Positions 1 to 20,978 of a stretch of DNA of 64,000 nt are shown one piece after another; position 1 is the first letter of the stretch; every line of letters begins with the position of its first letter. Made by a program: the position numbers and the translations under genes. Under the pieces are notes generated by a model. That model was not told the origin of the DNA, did not search any database, and was given only the letters and a program-made list of their open reading frames with translations. This DNA comes from Paramacrobiotus metropolitanus (Eukaryota > Tardigrada > Eutardigrada > Parachela > Macrobiotidae), in assembly GCF_019649055.1 (NCBI RefSeq), contig NW_026570377.1, forward strand, positions 186,001 to 250,000, read 5' to 3'.

Positions 1-2642
1 TAAAAAATCGTAATTTTTAAAACTGGATGATTTATTATCAGTTTCATGGACTGGGTTTGCCGTAAAAGGGCTTGTTTTGCTTAGTTAAGTGTTTATGCAA
101 TAAATAAATTTATTGTTTATCGGATTTTGAAATACAGAATCGGCGTTGCTTTTTGCTTGTTGCATTTTTTTTCGCGACCGTATTGCACTGTGGTACAGTT
201 TTCGGTGTTGTTCTCATATTGGAAGTCCGCTGCGGTAGAATGCGTGGACTGTTGAAGTTGTGAATGTTTCGTTAACTGTTTGCGTAATATTGAAAATGCT
301 TAGTACGGTCTAAGCGGCGTTTTTTGCATTGATATTGCTCAGTCAATTAATACAGAGAATAGCTGCTTTTTTTAAAAATGGTAGCTGTTTTATGAAACTT
401 TTGTTGATTAAAGGAATTAAAGCAGCAATGTCGTTAAACGGAAATTTCCATTTCAATATTTGCTTTCCACGGAAACCATCAACACTGGATCATTTTTGAA
501 GTGAGATTAATAAAGAGTCATAAAGGCAAATCCTTGTCGTTGACTTTTTTCTCTGTCACAAATTCCCAGGATAAACATCCGCGCTTACCACTTCACCACA
601 CTACCCCAAACCGGTCAATCCGGCTCCATCCCCTCCGCTGCAAATTCATTTATACGTTCGTTTATGGTCTGAATGGAAGAGGGCAGCCGCACATACTGGC
701 CCTCGTATTGACATCCATAATGGGATTCGTTAGAGACATAATTTCCCGACTGCAATCCAGTGTGGGCGTCCGGGAAAAGTGGGGGCACTTCCTGCACACT
801 GGTATAGTTGCTTATGCCATACTCTTATATACTGTACTTGTAGATCTGCGGAGTACATAGTACATACATACTGTGCGCCGGGATTGTGGGAATGTATGTA
901 GCGATAATAGTGTTATCGGGGGGATCGGTTCTGCTTAGTGGATCATTTAGGCACAGGCGAAGTGCAATGAGTCGTGAGTGGGGGAACCCACTAAGCAAAT
1001 GAGGGCGGATATTGGGATACATTGTGTCGACATACAGGCAGGCATTGTTGCACTGTGCGGGCATATTATTATTTTCTGTTTGCCAGTACTGCGTCAGCAT
1101 GCGCTGTCACTCTGTGGTTCGGTTACTGCTGTAATGCAACGCATGATAGAGCTCGGGACATATAATCGATAGTCAAATAGCGATTGCGCAAGGGATTGGG
1201 ATTTCCAGTTTCCAGTGTTCTCCACTGTGTCATTATTGAACACCGGCAGCATTTACAAGCATTAATATAAACATTACGCTAAATTAATAATTACGATAAC
1301 GATGTGTATAAATAAATACATTTGTGCTAGCGTTTAGCGGAAATGGACTGAAGCATAACACTGCTACGATTATCGCTTGAACTTTTATACGTCTGTGAGA
1401 TAAATTTTGTATTTGCGCGAAGATTGCGATTAAATCTTGACGGTTTCCAGATAAAAACCACAACTTTGAAATCCTTATTTTGAATGTTTTTCCTTGTAAC
1501 ATGTCGATGTTTCGCAATTTATTATCACTCGGTCAATCCAACCGGCATGGGCCGCGCAGCGATTGACAAGCTTTGTGTCGAATCCCACAACTGCATCAAA
1601 TGTTACAATCCCATTTCCACAGTGGGAGTCAGCGATGTCAGCAGTGACGTTGTCGTTCCCAGCTGTTGACGGAGTACATTTGTGTAGCGTCAACATTTGC
1701 CGTCCGTCTCAACTGTACGCTCAGCATATCCCGCTCTCTATCGCTTTCCCATCGGAAGTTACTCCGCTTTTTGCCGGTATAAGACCACCAGATTCTCCAT
1801 CTCAACGTATATATGTAAGCCCGGGCGTCTCGATTAGCACTGCCATATTCCGCTCTCCCAGCACACTGCACCAACCACCACGTGTATATATTCGGCGGGT
1901 TTTACATACACAAATATTTCCTAACATATTAAGCACTGCACACACAGTGCCTGTATCCAGCCGCGTATATAATATGATTTATTGTCCGTGTGCCGGTCAC
2001 ATCCGATTATGTGTGTATTTGTTGGCTGCTACGGCCGTTGCAGTGCCACCGTCTGCGTTTGTTTACCGTGTCTAAGCAGGCATCCTGCTGCGGTGGAAGG
2101 CAGTCCCCACTTCCTGCCAAGACGATCCCCTTGTATCCTGTATATAAAGTGTACACATACACTCACACACATACACAGACCATCCTATGTAAAGCGCATC
2201 ATTGCGTAATAAACTAATAATGTCCAATTCTCCACGGATCGGACCGGCGTTGTGGGAATGCCGGCGTTGTTCGTAGCGGCGGGCGCATTGCTACCGGGTG
2301 TATATGCGGAGAATTTTTCTTCCTCCTGCATTATTATCATTTGGTGTGCAGTGGTTGGTGGGGGTTAATAGGAGCGTTCTGGTGTGCAGCGCGTCGGGAT
2401 ATGCAGCACGGTGTATACATTGCCAATTATCATATTGTCGCTACATTTAGAGCCATGTAAGACAGCGGGTCGGTATATATTATTCGGTGCAGCGGGCCCT
2501 TGGCGAACGTGGACGAGATGCGAGATTTGATTTTATTGATTTTTCTCTACCGGGTATAAATTGGCTACGGCTGGACCGGGTATTAACGGTTAACGGAGGC
2601 CATTCGCATATATTGACGAAGATATTATTCTCCTGGCTGATT
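1..2642. other. 5' flank of STK32
   Basis: No supported coding region. Short open frames here have no recognisable domains and overlap on both strands. The stretch probably contains the promoter and 5' UTR of the STK32 gene that starts at 2643. A short CA-rich microsatellite-like run lies near 2150-2180. No TATA box or other core promoter element can be assigned with confidence. Confidence 0.5.
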
Positions 2643-12750
<10,108 letters not shown>

Positions 12751-13057
12751 CCCATGCTTCAAACACGCGCTTATGTATAATACTACACCCGCTTTGTAAT
12801 GGATGCTTTGATGTTTTATAAAAGTATCAAAAGAATGATTTACTTTCAGTATGCTATGTTGTGCAATAGCCTCGCTTGTCGGGCATGCTGAAGAACGATC
12901 CGGTAACAGTTCGTTTTTTATTAATACTGTACATAGTGAATGTGAATTAAAGTGATGCTTTACCCTTATTAACCCTTCCCAAAAGTTTGGTAATACTGCA
13001 GCTCACTTAAAAGTAGAAATGCACTCACCAGAGATCGCGTTTAAAAATATAAGAAAA

Positions 13058-14238
13058 TCAAACTTGAAGAAGTTTCTCCCATAAAAAGTTCAAACCTGCG
13101 GATTCAACTTGCATATGACAAAAGATTAAATAACCAACTAGAGTAATAACCGAAGCATATAAGAAACGAATACAATTATACGAAACGAAAACATACCATC
13201 CACCTCTATTCTACCAGCAGCGCCGCGTCCCTCCCGAATCGCCTCAAACTGTATGTCGTTATTCTCACATCGCTCCGGGTCTTCATCGCTGCCATCCTGA
13301 CAATCCTCTGTCCCGTCGCATACCAGTTGACCAGACAGACAGCGTCCATCCCGGCAGCGAAACAAATCGCCCCGACACGGCGGTATCGCATCCAACTGCA
13401 TTTCGATATTCTGACACTGCTCCGGGTCTTCATCGCTGCCATCCTGACAATCCTCTGTCCCGTCGCATACCAGTTCACCAGACAGACAGCGTCCATCACG
13501 GCAGCGAAACGCATCAATCGGACACGACGGTATCTGTGTCAGCGCAGTGGTCCTGTCTGTCGTACTGACCGCTGTCGCATTGTACCCGCACTCTTCGTTC
13601 ATCTCATCTGATTGGTCGTAGCAGTCGTACTCGCCGTCGCACCACGCATCCTCACGTACACACTCTCTCTTACTGGCGCACATCCGCCCCCCATCGTAGC
13701 AGCCCTTCTTTCTCCGCTTGGCGCACAGAACTTTATCTTCGTCTTCGCCAATGCCTGGCACGCAGTCGGGACTACCATCACACAGATAATAAAACGGAAC
13801 GCACATGCCACGGCCACTGCGAAAACACCGCCACTCGTCTTCCGGACAGGGTTTAGCGCAGCGCTCAGGATCCTCGTCACTCTCGTCTTTGCAGTCCGCC
13901 CTGCCATCGCACTGCCATTCGGTGGGATAACATTTCGTGTCGTTATCGCAGGGGTTACCGTTGCAGGGTTGCCAGGGTACTGTTGTCCCACAGCCGGCCT
14001 CGTCACTGCGGTCTTCGCAGTCACGCAGGCGGTCGCAGCGGTACTTTCGCAGAATACACCCATCCCGGCAGTACATATCGTTTACATAGCACTTCCCGTT
14101 ACTACAGCGAAAGTGGCCAGATGGACACGGCTCCTCCACTGCCACGCCGAACATCCCCCCGAAAATGGCCCCATTAATCGCTGCTTGGAAGAGTACCACA
14201 GCGGCGACAGGCACACTAACAAAACTCAAACACCTCAT
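13058..14238 (-). CDS. Secreted LDL-receptor class A repeat protein
   Basis: One large exon encodes an N-terminal signal-like segment (VPVAAVVLFQAAINGAIFGG), then about six cysteine-rich LDLa modules with the calcium-binding C-D-x-x-x-D-C-x-D-x-S-D-E pattern, for example CDGRADCKDESDE. LDLa modules bind ligands extracellularly. Modules 5 and 6 come from a recent 147-bp tandem duplication. Unspliced, the frame runs to 13138 (366 aa) with a hydrophobic tail FSFRIIVFVSYMLRLLL that could be a membrane anchor. However, a consensus donor GTATGT follows codon EVDG at 13197, and an acceptor at 13096-13097 opens a 38-nt in-frame exon (13058-13095) ending LLQV-stop. I cannot tell which end is used. No protease, CUB or EGF domain is present, so the exact function is unknown. 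It lies 3'-to-3' with STK32. Confidence 0.82.
13273..13566 (-). repeat. 147-bp tandem duplication of an LDLa module
   Basis: Two consecutive nearly identical 147-bp units (about 13273-13419 and 13420-13566) encode LDLa modules 5 and 6, both containing CRDGRCLSG and LVCDGTEDCQDGSDEDPE. Only a few bases differ over the conserved part. The unit is 49 codons, so the reading frame is kept. Confidence 0.85.
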
Positions 14239-14830
14239 CTGGCTGGCTTCGAATAAAAACTTAACTTAAAAAGTAAATATAAAACGTGATACGAAACGCT
14301 AAAAAATGTAAAAAAGATTAAAACAGTCAAAAAAACGGTTAGAAAAAGAAACAAGCGACGAAGAACTCAGTAAAACGTTGACGATTTGAAGAAAATCATA
14401 AAACAGGCTTAACTCCGCACTTCTGAGTGGAAAGTGCGAAGATATGAATATCAGGTTGTGAAGGGCATGCTATACAGAAATTCGGTATGCAGTCGGAGAA
14501 AGGGAGGCAGTCACATTTGTCTGGGTTAGAATGACATTTTTACAGTAACATTTTTCGCGTGAATGTTTTGCGTTTTTTTGAAGTATTGTACCGAAGAACG
14601 GTTAATCATTTCAACTAACAGTTTAAAAAATAATGGAAATCAAGTCTTTCCGCCGCACTGTACATAAGTCAGCAAAACAGCAAACTCAGGTCTTCCCTGT
14701 CTGAAAGTAGTGACAACAAACGCTATTACAAAGAGGGCAAAAAAAATCCGATAAAAATCATTGATTGTTCACGAAACTGCTTCCAGTGTTGTTGCGGTCA
14801 TCTTATTCATACGTTGCGGTAATTACGGTT
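14239..14830. other. Intergenic, LDLa gene to P450 A
   Basis: AT-rich sequence between the LDLa gene start and the stop codon of P450 copy A. It should hold the LDLa promoter and the 3' UTR of P450 A. I see no coding potential or repeat. Confidence 0.5.
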
Positions 14831-17724
14831 TTATCGTGGTACAAAAACTATTTTATAAGGAAACGGAGCTAGTACAATACTGGCGACATGATCAGCATGG
14901 GAAACACTTTGTCCCGGAGCATTGAGTAAATCAAAGTTTTTAACGATATTCGTGATGAAGAGGTACAATTCCATTTTCGCCAGAGCTTCTCCCGGACAAG
15001 ACCTTTTGCCTGGATAATGCACACCATTAAGTCACACCAGCAATCAAAGTTAATGAAAATCACATAATTATAACGTACCGACTTGAAAAGGTGCAAAACC
15101 TGGAGGAATGACTACTTTTCCGTGAGTATCCAAAAAGTGGCAGGGGTCAAATTTATATGGATTCTTCCAATAGCGTGGATCATGATGCATACTGTACAGA
15201 TTGGGTACCAGAACGGTGCCCTTTGGCACGTTGTAGCCACCGATGACCGTGTCGGTCATGGCTTGATGCGGTATTCCCAAAGGAATCAAGCTGGCAAAGC
15301 GTTGCGCTTCCAAAATTGTTGCCTCGTTATATGGCACGAGACCTATAATGGTTTCACGTAGAAGTCAACAATAGCGTTTTGGACTCCCAGACGAAGCAGT
15401 CAAGAGCTTCAGAAGGCGAGTGTTGTTTAGCCTAAAACTTTGACCTTTATCGTCCATCCGAACCGGTTGGTCGCGTGGTATATTGTCGTCAATCTCTTTT
15501 TTGCATTGTGTAAGATCTTAGGATTCTCCAAGAGAAGAGAAAGGCCCAGACAATCGTCATCGAAGTGCTTTCGGTTCCGGCGGCAAAAAGATTAAGCACT
15601 GAGGTCACGAGTTGCTTATCTATAGCACAGCAATTTCGGAGCGTTATTTCGGAAACTGTCTCACGTTGTCGTTTTAACTGCATACTTCTACGCATACTTT
15701 GCTAATTGATTAAATACTACGCATACTTCGCTACTTTGTTATACAAAGTTAATATATATTAAACTTGGGCAGCAGTATTAATAATTACTGTTCCGCCTAC
15801 TCGTAGTGTTTTGCAAGTTAAAGGGACTTGTGTGTGCACATAGCAGACAGTCTAAAGACTGTATACTTGTACAGTTGTATTTATTACGGTACGATTACCC
15901 TTGGGACGCCAAGAAGTGTTGTACAGTAATGCCAAGTGTTAACCAAAACAGTTGAAAACACGAGACGAAGGACACAGTCAATTGACTCAATTCTGCATGT
16001 ATGTTTACCGGTGAATGTGGTAACCGTTCCTTTTCGCTGCTGCTCTTCAGCTTCCTTCATAAAAGCGTCAATATAGTCGATAACATTCTCGGATGAAAAT
16101 CTTCCTTTATGCTCCTCGATAAGTTGCTTAGCAAATCCAAATAGTTCATGGATATTCTGGACGAAACGAATTGTTTCAGCCGCCTTCGTTATATATGCTC
16201 GTATACTGCGTATAAGATATTAAACGAACTTTAGTGCGTAGCTTATCGTGTTATTATCGTCGCTGTTAGTAACCTAATGGGAGGGACGAAGCGCCACGAA
16301 TAGGCTACCGCCTACCTGGGATGTCACAGCTAAAAGGGTGCAGCATTTCCAAGCGTTCTCAATTGAACGACGAAACCGTTCGGGGACAAATTTCCTTGAT
16401 TGCGACATCAATCCGGTATTACGAACATTCCGTCCGGCAAACAGCGCTGCTAGTTTCGTAAACTGAGCGTCAGAATGAGCAAATCGTTGGCCAAACACTG
16501 CAATTCGCCCAAGAAAGTCATTATTTGTTTCAAACCAGTCATAAATGTCGATGTGAAAGTAACACTGTAACTTGGCAATGGTTGGGTGGTTTGCATACCA
16601 AACGCACACGATATTTGAAACGGCATGCGATAGCAATGTTTTCGGGTCAAACGGCTGCTTATTCTGCTTTCGCAGCACTCCGCACATGTCTTCGATTTCT
16701 GCAAGGATGTTAGTCTCCATCCAGCTCTTCCCCATACCGAAATCACGCAATGTAGAGATAGCAAATCGGCGATGTTCTTTCCACAGTTCTCCCTGGCTCG
16801 CAATTAAGCCTGTTCAGAAAAAAAATTTTATAGACATACATACTACAAAATTTAATCAATTAGCGAATCTTTGAGACAATTATACACATTCTACTGCAAA
16901 AAACTGGTATCTAGCGGTGTTTGACTCGGTGTGTTTGACTCGGTGTGCACGGTGGAGTGCTTACGCTGCAGACACATATTTAGGCATCATCAACTGCCGA
17001 CTTGCCTTGTTCTTGGAAAAACGGGTTGCAGATCAATCTTTGGTCTCTTCCAGTCGTAGCTTCGTCACTGAAGGCCGCCTTTGCAATATCATAATCGTGC
17101 ATTACAACCATTGGATACCGATTTCCCATGTGCACTAGGATTGTGTCGCCGTATGTCTTCCGCCATTCCATGAACTTTTTGAAAGGTGGATCTTTATCGA
17201 ATTCCAAAATGTTCCCCACAATTGGTAGTCCTTTAACAAAGTTTAGTGAATTGCTAAAACACCAGCGTTTACGTACTTTCAGAAAACTTACAGCTAGCAA
17301 AACCAAAAAATCACGCTGAGCTATCAAAGGTCATGGAGCGAGCCAAAGAAACTGTGGAAAGAAGCCGAAGCGAATCAGAGAAGCACTCGTATGTGACAGT
17401 TTCGGTCAATCGATCGATCAGGCATACGATTACTGTTGACAGAAGCATGCAAGCCCAAGCAAGCATTTTTCGATCGCTCTCTTTTGGATATGCTGCAGAT
17501 ACATACACTATCGATAATTTTTCTTAGAAATGCCAATTACGTCTCGTTAAGTGAAGAGCTATCACAATAATTCCACAAAGTTTTGCCGGCATATAAATGC
17601 TTTTCAGCTTTCCACACCTGGCTGACTTACCCGATGGACCTGGTGGAAGATTTCGTGGTCGCCGTGATCGTACATAGATTATTCCCAAAATAAACGCTGT
17701 GACACCAATCAGAATTTCGATCAT
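14831..17724 (-). pseudogene. CYP2-clan cytochrome P450 copy A, frame-broken
   Basis: Exon-like blocks in order of translation: 17631-17724, 17006-17230, 16599-16809, 16316-16497 with 16009-16156, 15445-15619, 15079-15342, 14831-15009. The start MIEILIGVTAFILG is an N-terminal ER membrane anchor, followed by the proline hinge LPPGPSG. Also visible are the I-helix AGTESTS, the K-helix region (EAQRF instead of ExxR spacing EIQR in copy C) and the haem-cysteine loop FQVGKRSCPGEALA. Compared with intact copy C, block 3 is 2 nt short (211 versus 213) and block 5 is 2 nt short with several indels (175 versus 177). Block 4 has lost a segment and is interrupted by about 159 bp. The second block ends in a GC donor (GCAAGT). 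Most likely a recently degraded monooxygenase gene; read errors in a duplicated region are the alternative. Confidence 0.75.
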
Positions 17725-18713
17725 TTTTTAGACTGCTAGTATTATTTATATCTGATTCCCTTATTTATATCTTATTTAGTGCACAGGAATCTTATTCCCT
17801 TTTTATTACAAAATAACTTCCAAAAAAACGTTGGTAAATACAGCGCGATTTCAAACTACCTGCAATCGCAGTACAAGTATGGGAGATCGTGTTCCTAGAC
17901 TCGAGGCTTTAAAATCAGTATATGGATAAGGTCCATTGTCGTTAGTGAAAGAGCTCATATCACTGACAATCCGAATAATGATTAAATGCGCAATGTTGCG
18001 AAGATATCTACGATAACAAAAGAATAATTATAATATTAGACTCATGGTGCCAGTTCGAAAGTGTGTCACTTATGGCGGTAAAAATTTCAAAGCAATAAAC
18101 CACGAGTACCACTGTTAGTACTGTAATGTGATTTTTTTGTAACAAACAAAAGTACTGTAATCAAATTAATACTCGTACCGTATTGCCGATCTTTCCTATA
18201 CTTCTACTTCTATGGTTGATACACTCACTGTACACGGCCAGTTTTGGTGTCTGTGTCTGCCATCAACTCCAGTGATGCAGTTTCTCCACAAATCGTTTTC
18301 TGAAGTGACCTTTTCAACGGTTATTAACTATTAAGGCATCCCCGCAGGTTAAATAAGTAATCAAACGGTAGAAGTATTAATAAAAGCTGTATTAATGTAG
18401 GTAGTGCGTACACGTAAGATCTGCTTTATTGTACTGGCTTGCTTCATTGTATGCAGTACCCATTCGCTTTTAATATTACTGCAATGCCAACCACGAATGT
18501 TTTTTAAATAAGAGCAAACATGCGACGGCAGAGTACAAACTCAGCACCTCATCCACTGAGAGTAAAACAAAAAAAGCATTCAGGCTTTAAAGCCATTTTA
18601 CAATAATTAGAACCAGTAAAACAGCCATTCATTTTCGATGGGCAACACACCAGTATAAAAACGCTTTTCCAAATCAAGGGAAAAGAACCGGTACATGACG
18701 TCCTATCGTCACA
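17725..18713. other. Intergenic, P450 A to LRAT gene
   Basis: Contains the upstream region of P450 A (its start codon is at 17724) and the 3' flank of the LRAT-domain gene. AT-rich, with several TACTGTA-type words. No coding region or RNA gene is supported. Confidence 0.5.
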
Positions 18714-19591
18714 TTAAAAATCACTCATCTGAGATCCATACTCCATGCACTTCGCCACCGAGCTTCCATTCCACCAGCTGTCCGTCGGAGGTCCTTCCCA
18801 ATCAACCGGTTTGTAGCGCAGGAACGTAGCATAATGCTCGCAGTTGCTGGTCATAATGCTGAACGTAAACGGACGATTGGCATGCTCCGCCACCAAACCA
18901 AAATCTCCTGCAGTGTCCGCTCCTCAAATTCATAATTCTCCTTCAACTTGGTCTGATTGTTGACGCGGAACTGCCCCTTACCCGCCACGCGAACGATATG
19001 GTCAATGCGGATGTAATGCTGGCCGTCGTCAGTTGTCCCACGTTCCGGCGATTCCTCCAGCAGCGTACGGCCCAGCATCACGTGCAGACGCGGACGGACG
19101 CTGGCCGCGTGCTTCGTCCAGCGCGTGGTGGCCGTCCCCGGGGCGGTGGCGCTGTGGTGATGGGAGTGCAGACCGCGGCCACTGCTGACGTGCACCAGCA
19201 GGCCATTGCCCAGGTACACTCCGAAATGACTGAGCGGCAGGAATGTACGGCCCATGGAAAACTCCAGCAGATCACCCGGACGGATGGCGTGGCCGTCCAC
19301 TTTCCATTCCGCTGCCTTCATCCAGGCGGTGGTGTTCACAACCGACAGAGCAGCATCCGCAAGATTAATCGTGGCTTTCGTGTTGGTGCCAGCCTGGATG
19401 ACGTTTTCGTCCTGCAGTTCATCGGACAATGAGGAAAAACTGGACGACGGTGATAAGGATGGCGATGGGGAGGAATCGTGGCCAGGCGCGCTTGGAATGG
19501 CGTACGGGTCGACGGCAGGAACCGTGGGCCATTCATCGGTGTTGGGGATGTTGTCGCTTTCTGCTGTTTTGGTGCTACTTGCGTTACCCAT
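18714..19591 (-). CDS. LRAT-domain (NlpC/P60-like) acyltransferase or phospholipase, one frame break
   Basis: The first frame starts MGNASSTK at 19591, an N-myristoylation signal. A Ser/Pro-rich linker follows, then the LRAT core: a basic-strand region with RPGDLLEFSMGR, the catalytic-histidine strand LSHFGVYLGNGLLVHV, and later strands (YIRIDHIVRVAGKGQFRVNN). The second frame carries MTSNCEHYATFLRYK, the family's catalytic-cysteine motif NCEH, and ends at 18714. The frames meet near 18895-18910 with no room for an intron. The whole span is 878 nt, one base short of a 292-aa frame, and no classic -1 slippery heptamer is visible. LRAT and PLAAT enzymes move acyl chains between phospholipids and retinol or other acceptors at membranes. 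Either a young pseudogene or a one-base sequence error; the protein looks otherwise intact. It sits on the same strand between two P450 copies. Confidence 0.85.
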
Positions 19592-20978
19592 TTTACTGGT
19601 TAGAAATGGTCAGATGTACAAAGAGGATCACAGTCAAAGCATAACAGATTAACCGCAAACTGGATGAACGCTCCTCTAAAAATAGAATAATTATAAGAAT
19701 TTGAACGTTTTATGCATAATGTGGTTCACTGTGAGATCATGAAACGCAGCTTGAAAGTTCATCGGCTTTAACGACAATACGGTACATCCACTGTCTTTTC
19801 AAGCAGGAGGCTGATGAGCGTGCCGCGTATTATACGTACTGACATACAGTACCTGCAGTATATAATACCGTACCGCGTAGTACATACTCCTCGCATCTTT
19901 TGTACAATACATCATAGCAGTACGGAAGTAAAGGAAATGCTATGTATAAAAATTAATTTTATGGGTCACCAGTCAGTATGTAAATACAAATTTAATACAA
20001 ACCAAAGCAGTAAGCTTAAGCTTTATCACAATTAAAAGGTTTAACTTGTTCAATGTGCACTGTCCACTCCCACTGGACCCATTTAAATGGATGGGAGTTT
20101 TCGGTATTAATACTGTCCTTACACTGAAGAGTGGTCGACAAATCGCCAAAAAAACGATAGCGTTCGGAGTCCATAACAGCATTGCACAGTTTAAATACTG
20201 GCTTTTCAGTTGGTTTCGTCTTCATTCTTTAGTAAATTCTGATGGCACTCCACTTAATTGAAATGTCCATACATTTATAAGTTATAGTACATGTACCGGT
20301 AGCACCTATATAAGTATTATGTATATCTATATACTACTCTTCTTCTATATATATTAATAAGTAAAAGTTAAGCCGTGTAAAGTTGCCTTTTTTACTTTTG
20401 TACTCGTACCTCCTTTACTCATGCCCGAGTAAAACAGTTTGTAAAAAACACGTTAGCTAAACGTTAGTTAAAGGCCAAAATTCGAACACTGTTCGAATTT
20501 TGGCCTTCTAACTTTGTTAACTAACGTGAACAACTTTAAGAAACCCACACCGGTAATTAATGAAATTTAAAATACAGTACACCATCGCGGTATTTAACAG
20601 TGAAAATGTAATTTAATACCAACAGTAAGAGTTTTTAGCATCACAAGAGTGCGTAATCTACAGATAAATAATGTGTTGTTGCAAAGGGTAAGTGCTACCT
20701 TTTTATACAGGCAAATTTGCCGCAAGCAAAAAACTCGCTTTGTAGCACATTGCAATATTATAGTTAAAAAGTAAAAACTAAAGAAAAAAACCATGGCGCC
20801 GACGATAAAACTGCAAAATTTGAACACGGTAGTACCGTGTTCATAATATCAGTACAAAACAAACGATCAGAAAAGAAAACTGATTTGTTATTAACACAGA
20901 GCACCAATTTCGAAACAGTACCTCGTTACGAAAAACCTTATCGAATACTTAAGTGCGCCTCCATCTGGTGCTTCTCAT
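19592..20978. other. Intergenic, LRAT gene to P450 B
   Basis: Holds the upstream region of the LRAT gene and the 3' flank of P450 B. It contains a strong hairpin at 20461-20527 and an AT-rich TATATCTATA-type stretch near 20320-20360. No gene is supported. Confidence 0.55.
20461..20527. repeat. Perfect 17-bp hairpin with outer 11-bp arms
   Basis: The inner arms 20471-20487 and 20491-20507 are perfect reverse complements (AAGGCCAAAATTCGAAC) around a 3-nt loop. Outer arms 20461-20471 and 20517-20527 (ACGTTAGTTAA) also pair, leaving a 9-nt bulge on the right side. It could be the remnant of a small inverted-repeat transposon or an RNA hairpin. Confidence 0.85.

Noticed and set aside
501-2075. 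Plus-strand open frames of 119 aa and 170 aa in the first 2 kb
   Set aside because: No domain, signal or conserved motif; overlapping frames on both strands; composition like the surrounding non-coding DNA.
13599-14256. Open frames of 154 aa (-) and 214 aa (+) over the LDLa gene
   Set aside because: Shadows of the LDLa reading frame, whose regular cysteine and Asp/Glu pattern is the true coding signal.
18880-18910. Programmed ribosomal frameshift in the LRAT gene
   Set aside because: No X-XXY-YYZ type slippery heptamer at the switch point; a missing base is simpler.
18998-19652. Plus-strand open frames of 144 and 132 aa over the LRAT gene
   Set aside because: Antisense shadows of a recognisable LRAT domain on the minus strand.
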